Shown: piece by piece, positions 1 through 10,219 of the stretch
How the letters are laid out: each line of letters starts with the position of its first letter
Position numbering within the stretch: the stretch's first letter is position 1
Origin: Hortaea werneckii
Lineage: Eukaryota > Ascomycota > Dothideomycetes > Mycosphaerellales > Teratosphaeriaceae
NCBI GenBank assembly: GCA_037044905.1
Contig: JBAOKB010000093.1
Span: forward strand, 186,001-250,000
Length of the DNA: 64,000 nucleotides
Reading direction: 5' to 3'
Position numbers and translations under genes: made by a program
Notes under the pieces: model-generated
Databases searched by the model: none
The model's input: only the letters and a program-made list of their open reading frames with translations
Told to the model about the DNA's origin: nothing

Positions 1-1
1 C

Positions 2-2386
2 ATCGGTCTGCCGCGTAAGCGGACGGACCTGGCCTTTACTGAAGATGCCATGGGTGACGTGGACAGCGAGAGCGAGTCTACCTCCGACGGGAGCGACGTG
101 AGTGAGAACTGCTTGCCGCCTCAACTGCCTTGGAATCCGAAAAAGCGCAGGAGGCCGGCTGTGCCAGATGGTAATCAGTGGTGGCTGCCCACTGATGCGG
201 CACAACGTCTTCGTGACGATGGTGAACTTGACAAATCTCAAGCCAAAGCACTGTTGGAAGGCATAATGCATGCAAAAGCCTCTCCGGTCGAATTCAGCTT
301 GCAGCAAACGGGGAATGATGACGATCCACCAACTGTGGAAGACCTCTACATTGGCGTCACCAAGTTGGACTTGGTCTACATTGCCCAACTAGTCGGCGAA
401 CAAGCTGTGTCATGTACGAAGCCTATCCTAAAACAGCTCGAGTACCTACCCTCAGCCGACGAACATCTCTGCTCCACCGCCTGGATGACCAGAGGTATTG
501 TCTCTTCTCTACTGGGCCGTCTCTTGCCTGGCATGAACGACTGCGAGCTCTCAAGCCTTGCACTCACCCGTGAACCACCTTCACGGACAGCTCAACAAGC
601 GCCGTCGCGGCCAGGCCAGCCGCGTCCGCCCCCTCCCCGCTTCGACAGCACAAATCTGGGGCCAGATATGATGTCCCTGGCGCCACCGTATGTTCGTATA
701 CAGCGTGGCAATGAGCCCTACGAGATGCTGCCACCAGCGCTGAGCTTCTGGGAACCATTGAGTCTGTCGCCTTCAAGTGGGGCCAAGGATATCCGCGCAT
801 ACTGCGTCTTCCCGCTGAACGAAGATCTCCAGAGACTTGTCGACAATTTTCTCAGCGACCTTGGAACTACTTACGAGAATTCTAGGCTTGGTTCGCATGC
901 TCACATCCGTAATGTCGAAGAGGAAATCGAAGGCGACGATTATGAAGATGGCCTAGTACCTGTCGATCTTGGGGATGAAAGCGATGGTTCCATGTCGGGT
1001 GCGCTGCAGGCTTATCATTCGACCTGTAACGAGTTCGGTCGCTTCCTCGCGCATGTCGGTCACGTGGAGCCACAAAAGACTATCGTGGTTTACATGCTGA
1101 ACCCATTCGATCAGTCACATCGTATTCTGCAGCATCTTTGCGCGTGCTTCTGGCAGCTGTACAAAGCCTACCGTGACGGGGCGCCCAAGCCACGTCGTGC
1201 TGAGCCGAGGAGTGACATCGTAATGCAGGTGCTGCCTGTAGACCTTGTCGCTTCTGCTGACACCGTCATGACATTAGATTTAGGCCAGCTCGGGACCTTA
1301 GCTAGGGAGGTCTACGATCGATGTCCTCCGTCTGTCTTGAGTGGCAAGGATGTCTCCTCTGCACTGCCAAACTTCTCCGCACCTTTCGCAGAGCTTGCCA
1401 CGCCGCCGCCGAAGCGTATAAGCTTCCAGCTCTCCGCCGAGCCGCCAAGTGATTTGATGCATGAAGGGTCGTCATTGCATCTTGCCTACGCGATCAGTCC
1501 TGACGGGGAATGGATGACTGTCGCGTGGACGGATAGTACGGGCAAGAATGGGTCAGCGGAGGCCTTTTGCTTGCGAGGCAAGTCGTTCACGGATGTCGCG
1601 AACGAAGCCTGGGAGCGCACGCGCGACCTCCTAGCGGCAAGGGAGGTCACGTGGAGAGTCTTCATCGTCACGGTCGGTGAAATGGAAGAGTCCTACAAGC
1701 AATGCTGGAGACACGTGATCGAGAAGCCGAGGAAGCAGCCCTTCAGCGTCACCTTACTCTTGGCAAACACCAACCCGGATCTCCAAGTTTCCACGCCAGC
1801 GCCTGTGGACGACGGCGAAAGTAAGAATGTTGGGTCTGGCGCTACGATCTTGACTCCAGCAACGACACCTCAGGGCACCGCAGTCACTGTCTCACCCGAT
1901 ACAAATGGCCCAAATGCGCCGCCGACTCCAGCGCCAAGTGATCCCGCGGCCACTATCGCAGAGACCGACCCGGAGGCCATTTTAGTGGATCTCGCCGACG
2001 AGACTTGGGGGATGCTGTTCTCCCCTACTAATTTTCCCACCAGCGACAAAGCTCCAGCACCGTCTCACTCGATCGCATCAGGCGCGCTCTTCAAGCGGGG
2101 TGGCTCAGACTTAGAGAACAGCACCAGCAGGCTTGGGAGAACACTGCCCTCCCTCGTTGTGAATCTACTGTGGACAGTGCAGGTCCGGCCGAACGGGAAC
2201 GTGGACGAAGGCAATGTCAAGCAGTCGGAGATGACGCTGCGGGAGGTGTTGCGATTATATCGGAATCTTGGCGTCCTGACCAAGGCGAGGGGGATCGCTA
2301 CCGAGGACGGAGAGGCGAGCTTGCCTGTGCATCTTCTGACGGCGTTGAGGGGTGCACAGGCCGTGAGTGGGTTGCTCGCAGCGTGA
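2..2386 (+). CDS. SSN2: Mediator subunit 13 (Med13/Ssn2), 3' part
   Basis: Med13 is the large subunit of the Mediator CDK8 kinase module and links it to core Mediator in the nucleus. The frame is open from base 2 through the ATG at 50, so the gene starts left of the window and about 794 codons of its C-terminal part are present. Counting from that ATG, residues about 205-255 hold the PPYVRIQRG...ALSFWEPLSL...AYCVFP stretch and residues about 475-560 hold an AYAISPDGEWMTVAWTD strand plus WRVFIVTVGEM, both typical of the Med13 C-terminal domain, which is a PIWI/Argonaute-like fold. The C-terminal 200 residues are Pro/Thr-rich linker followed by a short conserved tail. No intron or frame break is seen. 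The acidic DSESESTSDGSD run just after base 50 is linker, not an N-terminus. Family call is from pattern recognition; a Med13-like paralogue is unlikely. Confidence 0.82.
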   Translation: MGLPRKRTDLAFTEDAMGDVDSESESTSDGSDVSENCLPPQLPWNPKKRRRPAVPDGNQWWLPTDAAQRLRDDGELDKSQAKALLEGIMHAKASPVEFSLQQTGNDDDPPTVEDLYIGVTKLDLVYIAQLVGEQAVSCTKPILKQLEYLPSADEHLCSTAWMTRGIVSSLLGRLLPGMNDCELSSLALTREPPSRTAQQAPSRPGQPRPPPPRFDSTNLGPDMMSLAPPYVRIQRGNEPYEMLPPALSFWEPLSLSPSSGAKDIRAYCVFPLNEDLQRLVDNFLSDLGTTYENSRLGSHAHIRNVEEEIEGDDYEDGLVPVDLGDESDGSMSGALQAYHSTCNEFGRFLAHVGHVEPQKTIVVYMLNPFDQSHRILQHLCACFWQLYKAYRDGAPKPRRAEPRSDIVMQVLPVDLVASADTVMTLDLGQLGTLAREVYDRCPPSVLSGKDVSSALPNFSAPFAELATPPPKRISFQLSAEPPSDLMHEGSSLHLAYAISPDGEWMTVAWTDSTGKNGSAEAFCLRGKSFTDVANEAWERTRDLLAAREVTWRVFIVTVGEMEESYKQCWRHVIEKPRKQPFSVTLLLANTNPDLQVSTPAPVDDGESKNVGSGATILTPATTPQGTAVTVSPDTNGPNAPPTPAPSDPAATIAETDPEAILVDLADETWGMLFSPTNFPTSDKAPAPSHSIASGALFKRGGSDLENSTSRLGRTLPSLVVNLLWTVQVRPNGNVDEGNVKQSEMTLREVLRLYRNLGVLTKARGIATEDGEASLPVHLLTALRGAQAVSGLLAA

Positions 2387-3582
2387 TACCAGACGCGCGC
2401 CCAACTTGCACAAAGGTGGTTTGGTTGAGCGAGCTGGGAAAGAGGTGTGAGATGGAGATCTACGATTATCACATGCGCCGATCTTCTGTCTATACGACTC
2501 GCGCGAGCAGGGACTGTACCTAGGTATGCGCGACAACAACCTGCGAGCCGGCCGGCTTGCTACATTATTCGCGTGCCGGTTGTGAAACAATTCGCCGAGA
2601 CCTCCGTATGTCGAATACAGAAACGCGCTGGACGATTCTATCTAATTTACTGCGTGATGAACGCTTGATCCAAGCGCTTGCACACCGTTCTATCAGTATC
2701 CGGCGAGATTGCTTCCATTATTGACATGAAGGTCTCCTACGATCACAATCTCGCGACATGTAATTGAAAGGCTTTGATGCAATTCCGAAATCACCTTTTA
2801 GCTTTTCGGGGTATGCTCGCACAAGACTCTTAAAGCTCTATTCCCGGAGATCTGGAAGGAAGTACATGCGCACATGCAAGGGCACATGTAAGGGTCGACC
2901 GATATGACCGAAGTGGCTTTGTCAAGGTCGCCACCCAAAAGCAGACCGCCGACCGAGGCACATTCGGTCGTCCTGCAGTCCTTTGTGGAGATCGGCAGCG
3001 GGGTCATGCGGAGATCTGGACCCTAGGTTGCTAGTTTGGCAAGTGCGAAGGCTGATCGACACCGGGCGTTTCCAAATGCATCGTGACAAAAACAACCAGA
3101 AAGGCTATTTCGACGCCGGCTGACTTTTCTTGGTCCGCTGATTGGCTGGCCCACAACTGCCTTCTACGCTGCGCCAAGTCCCGACTGTCCGGATTCTGGG
3201 ACGAGCCTATACCACTTCACTTTCCATCCATCGTCATGCGGGTTGCAATTCTTGCGCCATTGACGTGGACGGGACTAATAGCGACCTGCAACTATTTTAC
3301 TTTTTCGCAACAGGGTGACATGCGCTAATCCAGCACTGCCCATTATTTCCACGGCCACTGATTGGCCCTGCCGTCCTAATGCCCACGTACGCCATGGAAA
3401 GTCTGTTGCCGCTGCTGTCTTCAACGGAGGACGTGGGTCAGAGTAGAATGTCACCCTCTGCTGGAGCAAGAGCCTGTATAAAGCGATCGACGTGCCACAT
3501 AACCTGCGTGATTTACGTCCTTCCTACCCATTTACACTTTCCTTCAGTAATCATCGCAGACGTGAGAGTTCAGTAATCAACG
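2387..3582. other. Intergenic, Med13 to peroxidase
   Basis: No convincing gene. The open frames here are short, overlap on both strands and resemble no family. The right half is presumably the promoter of the peroxidase gene. Confidence 0.6.
3477..3482 (+). promoter_or_regulatory. Candidate TATA box of peroxidase gene
   Basis: TATAAA lies about 100 nt before the ATG at 3583 in the context CCTGTATAAAGCG. Position and match suit a fungal core promoter; no transcription start is proven. Confidence 0.45.
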
Positions 3583-5175
3583 ATGAAGCTTACGACCACG
3601 CCGACGCTTCTCGGGGCACTCGTGCCTCTGACTGCCGCTTTCCCGTCCTGGGTGTTTGAAGAGGCAGCAAACGACCCCCAGATCGCCGCCAGAGCCGACG
3701 AGATCCTGAAACGACAGGAAGGTGCCGGTGCGGCGACTGCGTTGTTTGAACCGGTCCCGAACAGTTTGTCGACGTCAGCGAGGGCAGCGGTCATGAATAC
3801 CAGGCGCCCGGCCCGGACGACATCAGAGGACCTTGCCCAGGTCTGAGTAGGTCTTCCCACAATATGCCAGCATTAGGCGGTATGTCTCGATGGAATCAAC
3901 AGCTAACGTGAGATTAGATGCCTTCGCCAACCACGGCTTCCTGCCGAGGAACGGATATGCTACCATTACCCAGTACATTGAGGCGACGACCCAGGTCGTG
4001 GGTATGGGCCCGAACCTGGCTCTCTTTTTGTCGACTCTCGGTGCTGCCGTCGATGGCAGCGGCACTGCATGGTGTAGGTTTACTTTCCTTCTGACAGTTT
4101 AAACGGTTTGGCTAATGCTTTTCCAGCCATGGGCGGCACGCCCCCTGCCTCCGTTGGAAGCGGCAATGGATTGAGCGGATCTCATAACAAGTAAGTCATC
4201 GCTCTATACGTCAACTTGCAAAAATACTGACGATTCTCGCCTCCCAGGTACGAGAGCGACGCTTCGCCAACGAGACCTGATCTTTACCAGGGTGAGTCTC
4301 ATCCCCGTAACGACATTTCCATTGCCTATGAGAGAGCAATAGCTGACCATTACAGATGGCAACAACTACAAAACCCAAGCCGACCAGTTCCAGGAACTGA
4401 TTGATGCTTCTCCTGGTGGCTTCGTGACCATGGAGTCCCTGACATCCTTCCGTGCCCAGCGTTTCAACACCCAAAAGGAGACCAACCCATACTTCTTCAA
4501 CGGACCTTTCACGGGTGTCTTGGTGCAGCCTGCAGCATACACCTTCATCTACCGCTTCATGGCCAATCATAGTGAGGAGGCGCCTGCGGGTGAGCTCAGC
4601 TACGATGTGATCAAGAGTTGGTTCGCCATCGACGGAGAGTCCGGCAGCTACACTGCCAACCAAGGTAGGCCTGCAATGTGAATAACAAGGAGATGCAGTT
4701 GCTAACCTCTCCGAAATAGGTGAGGAGAGAATCCCCGAGAACTGGTACAAGCGCGCAATCGCCTACCCGTACGAGACTCCTTACTTCCTTGCGGACGTTG
4801 TCAACGCCGCTGCCCTGCACCCCGAATTCCTCGACGTCGGCGGGTAAGTTTTCTATTCCACCCTTTATTCCACACTCTCTTCTTCAGGCGGCTAACACAA
4901 CCCGTAACAGTAACCTCGGCACCACCGACAGCTTCACCGGCGTCGACATCAACGACCTCACCGGCGGCGTCTTCAACGCCGGCGACCTCCTGCAGGGCAA
5001 CAACCTCGGCTGCTTTGCCTTCCAGCTGTCTGCGCAAGCGAAGCCGGATCTGCTCTTGGGTCTGCTGAACCCTGTCACTGACCTCGTCGGCGATCTGGTT
5101 AGCCAGCTCAGCTGCCCTAAGCTTCGACAGGCGGATGAGGATCTGCTTAAGCAGTTCCCTGGTTATCGCCAGTAG
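3583..5175 (+). CDS. Secreted heme-thiolate (chloroperoxidase-like) peroxidase, one frame break
   Basis: Extracellular heme-thiolate peroxidases use H2O2 to halogenate or oxygenate substrates. Seven exons: 3583-3846, 3918-4073, 4127-4190, 4248-4291, 4356-4664, 4720-4843, 4911-5175. All introns are GT-AG, and the first contains GCTAAC. The product starts with a signal peptide (MKLTTTPTLLGALVPLTAA). Joining exons 1 and 2 gives RGPCPGLNAFANHGFLPRNG, with PCP holding the proximal heme-ligand cysteine. WSMGGTPP and RFMANHSEE follow, both usual in the family. Exon 1 is broken: FEPVP and the PCP segment lie in different frames, and the switch falls between 3750 and 3764. Spliced length is 1226 nt, one base short of 409 codons, so a single missing base explains it. 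An 11-nt GT-AG stretch at the spot is too short to be an intron. Either a sequence error or a recently inactivated gene. Confidence 0.8.
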
Positions 5176-5964
5176 ATGATGGCTGCTTTCTATCTGTACA
5201 TGTAGTCGTGAGACAACTTCAACAAAAGAAAAACTTATTACCTCTTTCATCTTAATAGGACAGAACTAACTAACTTTTCAAAATGTACTCAATTTTTCTG
5301 GACTCTTCGTGCACGCCATGCTTGACCAGAAACGCAACTGTGGCATTCCTCCTCATACTCCAGACAGTTTGCCTCGCCCGAGGGGTAATGAAGTAAGTTG
5401 CGCCGTGATAGACTATCATTTAAGTCCTTCCCAGGATAGGAAGTGTCTATCCTGTATCATATATCCTACATTATGACCATACCATTTCTCCTAACTCATA
5501 TCCGGTTACAGAGCTCCTTTCTTTGGTGACAAGTGAGCTCTCTTTGTACTGGAAGCGCGACAAGCTCGCTGCAGCACTTCAAGGTATACAAGAAGAAGCG
5601 CAAGCAGTCGCATCGACAGCTTTCGACCAAATATTTCATCAACTGGTTATCGGCAGCGGGCGTGAGTCGAAGAGGTGGCCGGAGTGGTTCGGAAAATCCG
5701 GGGGACTTGGTGGATTGGGAGACCCGGATAGGCTGGGAACGAAGTATCTTGATCTCAGCAGTCTTGACTGACGAACAATGGAGGTGTCGGTGTGCTGAAC
5801 CCACGCCCAGCCAGCGCAAGACAAAAATCCGAACCAGGCAGCAAGGTGAGATCCAATCTCGGAGGCAAATTTTCGTCGTCCGTAGTCAATCCGAAGCAAA
5901 GCCCGGCGCACCAAACAAGCATAGACAAGGAAAGACTCATCCATCCATCCATCCATCCATCCCT
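5176..5964. other. Intergenic between convergent genes
   Basis: Tail-to-tail spacer between peroxidase and aquaglyceroporin. It holds a (CATC)n microsatellite near its right end and no supported gene. A 219-codon plus-strand frame (5533-6192) runs into the aquaporin antisense and looks spurious. Confidence 0.6.
5937..5962. repeat. (CATC)n microsatellite
   Basis: About six tandem CATC units ending just before the aquaglyceroporin stop codon, in its 3' UTR. Confidence 0.8.
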
Positions 5965-7216
5965 TCAACTCGTGTGCTCGGGCAACTTATCCCATTCCTC
6001 CTTCCGCGCATCCCTATTCCGCTCTTCCTCCGTAGGACTAATAAGCAGCTTCAGACCCAACCAAGGCGCATTAACAGGGCTAGCACCAGTATAAACGAAG
6101 AAGTCGTAAATAAACCCCCCGATCATAGCGCCGACAAAGGGCGCCACAAGCGGGATCCAGAAATAATACGAAGCGTTCGTCCACAGTCCTGAGCCGTAGC
6201 CGAGGATAGTACAAGCGACTCTGGGGCCGAAATCGCGGGCGGGGTTCGTGGCGAAAGCGGTTTCCCAGCCGTACGAGACGCCGATGGCGCTGTAGATGAA
6301 GAACATCTTCAGCGGGAACCAGTTATCTGCCGCTCTCGCGATGCCGCCGTTGGATGTTTCGTCCTTCAGGGCGAAGACGGAGAGCGTGATGAGCCCTGTT
6401 GCGAAGACTTCCGAGAAGAAGGCGCTAGCTGTTGGCAGGAAAGGCTGCGGAAAGGTGACGAAGATCTGGGCCGTGGCTCCTTGGGTAGGGGGGACTGTTC
6501 GGACGCCATCGCCGGCGTAGAAGTCGATTGCTGAGATGTAGTTTGCGTAAGTCAACAGGGCACCGACAAAGGCGCCCAGGAATTGGGAGAAGAAGTAGAT
6601 AGGGATCTTGCGGATGGAGAAGCCGCGGTAGACGGCTTGGGATAAGGTGAGGGCTGGGTTGAGGTAGGCGCCTGAATCACCCGCGACCTGGAACAGTTTT
6701 AGCAAAGTGGCTACACAGTAATATCTTGGATGCTCATACATAAATACCGATCATCACGCCTTCAGTCACAGCAAGTCAGCTTTAGGAGTGGATCTAATAG
6801 CAACAATACAGCCTCTAACTTACCGAAACCCCAGCTATGCCGCGTTAGCGCTGCAGTATGTAAAATGGAGTACACTCGTCTACTCACCCCCAACTGATTG
6901 TCCACCAGTCACCGTAGTTATCCGGAAAGCTCTGAGGTTGCGATTTGCTGAGCAAAGCCTGTGCCACAGCTCCCGAGCCGAACATGACCGCAACCACAGT
7001 GCCCAGGAATTCCGCCAGCGGCTCCTGAAAAATCGTCCGGATGTGAGGCCATACGCTCTCCTCACTCCGATAGGCCTGCAGTTTTCCTGGCGCATCGGGG
7101 TCGAGGCCGCTATACTTGCGCACTTTCTGGCGAAGCGTTTCATTGGAAGCAAGGGTGTCCGTCAGACTGAAATGGGGCCTGATTCGCGGGCTGCCTTTCC
7201 GGAGTGAATTCCTCAT
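5965..7216 (-). CDS. Aquaglyceroporin (MIP family)
   Basis: Plasma-membrane channel for water, glycerol or other small solutes. Four exons on the minus strand: 7216-6888, 6834-6824 (only 11 nt), 6759-6740 (20 nt), 6687-5965. They total 1083 nt and encode 360 residues. Splicing rebuilds ISWGWGFGVMIGIYVAGDSGAYLNPALT without a gap, which is the expected continuous segment before the first NPA box; every junction is GT-AG. The second box is NPARDFGPR, where Asp follows NPAR, the glycerol-facilitator signature. Six hydrophobic segments can be traced. The first box reads GAYLNPA where GAHLNPA is commoner. The cytosolic N-terminal tail is about 60 residues long and the C-terminal tail short, so this is not the long Fps1 type. 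The ATG at 7216 is the first in frame; a further 5' exon cannot be ruled out. Confidence 0.88.
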
Positions 7217-8131
7217 CCTGAACGGTGGACTAAACGATAGTTACGCCACTGGGCGAAAGAAGATATTGCAAAGAGGAAAATGTGCATCCCATAAGCCCCT
7301 ACCTTCCAAAGATTTGTACCGGAGAAAAATTTCTGGTTGGAAAGCGATTGCCAGCCCTGGACGCTGCCGTTGAGCTTTGTCCCGGCTGCTTTTGAAGATG
7401 TACATCACAGTGATATCAGATCTCCACACGCGGGAAGGATATCCCTGCCCTTGGCATATTGCGAGGGAGCTGTTATCGATCGTAATCAGATCCTTCAACA
7501 ACAGTCTTACACCAAGCGCGGGATTGCGCTGATGCGAAAAGGTAGATGTGAAGTAGAGAGAAGAGTTGAGGTACAGACAAGAAATTCTCGGGACGAAGTC
7601 GGCGAGTTCGTTGAAGCTCCACCGTTGTGAGTTGGTCGAAGCCAGTCCTGCTCAAGCTTATCGGCTGGACGTCCCCGGCCAGCATGTAATGAACTATGAA
7701 ATGCCTCTGGCAATTGCCATAATATTTCCAGTATTTTCATGTTCATGTTCAGTATTTTTCAAGATAGTGAAACTGTTTGGTAGGGAGGTGCGTTCATCTC
7801 TATTCCGAGTACAGTCGAAACTTTCTATAAGAATAATGAAAATGGGTTACATCTCATTGCTGCAGAGAGAGAGTGTGTGTGTGTTGCTAACCGAAGGTGA
7901 TATATAGTAGCGTGGAGAGCACAACAGCTAACGGAGATCATAGTCATAGAGCTGTATTGCTAGTCGAAAGATTCCCATTTCGAGTTCGGACTGTCCGGAA
8001 CTGGAGCCCGCCTTGAAGGTTCAGAATGGCTCACAAAATTGTTGCCAAACATTAAAAACCCATTCCGGAAACATCTTCCCCGTCGAGAGTCCGTGAACTA
8101 TGATTGAATCGTGCCACCTCACTCTCTTTCA
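7217..8131. other. Intergenic, aquaporin to acyltransferase
   Basis: No supported gene. It contains the presumed aquaglyceroporin promoter, the 3' region of the acyltransferase and a short (GA)n(GT)n run near 7864-7884. Confidence 0.55.
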
Positions 8132-9784
8132 TCAATCGATTTGACCATTCGGTCCTCGTGAGACATCAGTCTGCGGCAGCTGCGATTCAGAAGTCATCGA
8201 CGCATGAGATTGGCACCATCTCTCGATCGTCCTCCCTAAGGATACTGAAGGGCGATCCAGGAACCTTTCAAACTGTCCTGCGACGACGAAGTTGACAGCA
8301 GTGGCAATAACCATCCATATTACATACGCAATGAAGAGTCGGCCAGCGCCCACCTCACTTTTAGTCCAGTCCATCGAATCGGTCGGCAGCCCAACCACTG
8401 CGAGGCAGCCTTGTCGAATAGGCTGTAACCACGCTCTTACGAAGATATGGCACAAGTACAGTCCGAACGAGATGCGACCAAGGTACTGAACGACCCTCAG
8501 TTCTGGCAGTCTTCGTAGCGTTGGGGTCTCTCCTACGCTGACCATACAGAACATGGCCGCGATGCAAAGGATGTATCTGTCCGTCTGACGGTCCTTGGAG
8601 TACAAGCCAACATTCGTCAAGGGCTGCGCAAGCCAGTCGAAGAAGGGTCGTGGAGCAACTTCAGTATCGCTCACATGGGTACTTCCCGGCAGTCCCGAGA
8701 GGTAGAATCCGAAAGCGAACATAAGACCGAGGAGCCAGGGTCGAAAGCGTGAAGGTTTGTGAGAGGATTCTTTTAGCTGCGATTGTGATGCGTCCCGGCG
8801 TTCTAGTTGATAGTCCGCAAAAATCATGCCCATGACGAACTGCGAGGCGATCCAGTCGTCTTTGACAAAACCATGGATAGCCAGTGCGACAGCTAGACCC
8901 CTTCGAACGACTATGCTCGGTAATTGCGACAACAGAAGCACTGTCGTATACACGTACATGGATCCGTAGTATTCAAGTGGGATAGTCCACGAGATGCCAC
9001 CGTCGTATGGATTCAGCAGCTTATCGAAGCGATCTGGATACCTCAAAGGTGCAAGTAAATGTACGAAGCTAACGCACCAGGCCTTGAGCTCGGCAAAAAG
9101 TGTTGGTGCGGATTCGTATGGGGTTGGCTTGGGCAGGTCGAACAACCGGACCAGAAGCATCAGGATGAACGTCTCGATTAGGACAGGCATGTATAGCCTG
9201 ATGGCGCGTCGAAAGACCGCCGATGACAAGGCCGTCAGTAGCTTCTCCTGGCGCCGCTGGCGAAGTAGTGATAGCATGCGATATGAGAGGACGTAGCCCG
9301 AAATCCCAAAGAACAGGCAGACGGCCGCATCACCACTTGCGTAGAAAGTGCGGAAGATTGGTAGGTAGTACCATTCCGATCGCATGTGTTCGCCATGGCC
9401 CCATGGTGTTGTGCGGTCTAGCCATCCATCGATATAGTGGAAGATGAAAACCTCGAATGCCGCAAGGCCACGCAGCCCATCCAGCCAGGCAGTATCGCGT
9501 AAATTTGTGCCTCTCTCTGGATAGTTGAAAATGGCACGAACAGTTCCTCGGAGGCCTGGTCGAGCCGGTCTTATACTTAACGAACGAAAAAGCGCGCTGA
9601 TCCACTGTAACACAATGGTGACCTTGCCGCTGCCGGACATCCCGCCCTGCACATTGCTGGCGAAGCGATTCTTGAAATGATTAGGTTGGACTCCATCGCC
9701 GCGCAAAAGGCCGTCTGCTTCCGTCTCATCGATGTCGAGCGCATCTAAAGGGGCCGCAGACTCATTCGACCGGGTGGCTTCCAT
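8132..9784 (-). CDS. Acyltransferase-3 family membrane protein
   Basis: A 550-residue intronless multi-pass protein of the OafA/YrhL acyltransferase-3 family. These integral enzymes transfer acyl, often acetyl, groups to glycans, lipids or small molecules. Residues about 95-125 carry AWLDGLRGLAAFEVFIFHY, the family's N-terminal helix with the GLRG motif and the conserved histidine. GDAAVCLFFGISGYVLSYR follows at about 150-170 (F-x-SGY-type signature). Around ten hydrophobic segments follow, ending with YLGRISFGLYLCHIF, also typical. The first 90 residues are soluble and acidic. The gene is divergent from the mannosyltransferase-like gene at 10220, with about 435 nt between start codons. The acyl acceptor is unknown; a cell-surface or secreted glycan is a guess from the neighbour. 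Confidence 0.85.
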   Translation of the reverse strand: MEATRSNESAAPLDALDIDETEADGLLRGDGVQPNHFKNRFASNVQGGMSGSGKVTIVLQWISALFRSLSIRPARPGLRGTVRAIFNYPERGTNLRDTAWLDGLRGLAAFEVFIFHYIDGWLDRTTPWGHGEHMRSEWYYLPIFRTFYASGDAAVCLFFGISGYVLSYRMLSLLRQRRQEKLLTALSSAVFRRAIRLYMPVLIETFILMLLVRLFDLPKPTPYESAPTLFAELKAWCVSFVHLLAPLRYPDRFDKLLNPYDGGISWTIPLEYYGSMYVYTTVLLLSQLPSIVVRRGLAVALAIHGFVKDDWIASQFVMGMIFADYQLERRDASQSQLKESSHKPSRFRPWLLGLMFAFGFYLSGLPGSTHVSDTEVAPRPFFDWLAQPLTNVGLYSKDRQTDRYILCIAAMFCMVSVGETPTLRRLPELRVVQYLGRISFGLYLCHIFVRAWLQPIRQGCLAVVGLPTDSMDWTKSEVGAGRLFIAYVIWMVIATAVNFVVAGQFERFLDRPSVSLGRTIERWCQSHASMTSESQLPQTDVSRGPNGQID

Positions 9785-10219
9785 AGCCGAGCCGCCACTT
9801 CGCGTGCTCTAGAATGATCCCGCGTTGGATTTTGTGAGGAAACAGCCGAACATGACTCTGGTCGTTGTCTGGGCTCCACTGCATTCACACTCTCTCAGAA
9901 GCCGCTTGGAGAGAGTGCATGCATAATAGAGATACTTCGAGCGCAAGGATGCGAACTTCGGCGTGTGCTCAGGGGAAGCGGAAGAGGTCGCTTGGTGGTA
10001 CCTTGGTTAATTAACTCCTCCCAATACCGCGGCGATGAAATAGTTAAAGTTGGCCAATGGCCCGGTAAAGATGCAACCGGTGGGATCTAGCCTCGCAGCT
10101 AACCCCAGCTTGTGACATTGGCTTGTGCGGCGACAGCCGCTACCATCTCCAGAATCACTACAGTACATACTCCATGTCGCGACAAGTCCTCTTCTCCTCT
10201 CCATGGGCAGCAGTCGAAT
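9785..10219. promoter_or_regulatory. Shared divergent promoter region
   Basis: About 435 nt separate the two divergent ATGs at 9784 and 10220. No further gene fits. A bidirectional promoter is inferred from arrangement only. Confidence 0.4.

Noticed and set aside
3754..3764. 11-nt GT...AG stretch as an intron in the peroxidase
   Set aside because: Removing it restores the frame, but it is far below any known spliceosomal intron size; a one-base indel is simpler.
5533..6192. 219-codon plus-strand frame
   Set aside because: It overlaps the 3' end of the aquaglyceroporin antisense, is Gln/Arg/Pro-rich and shows no motif.
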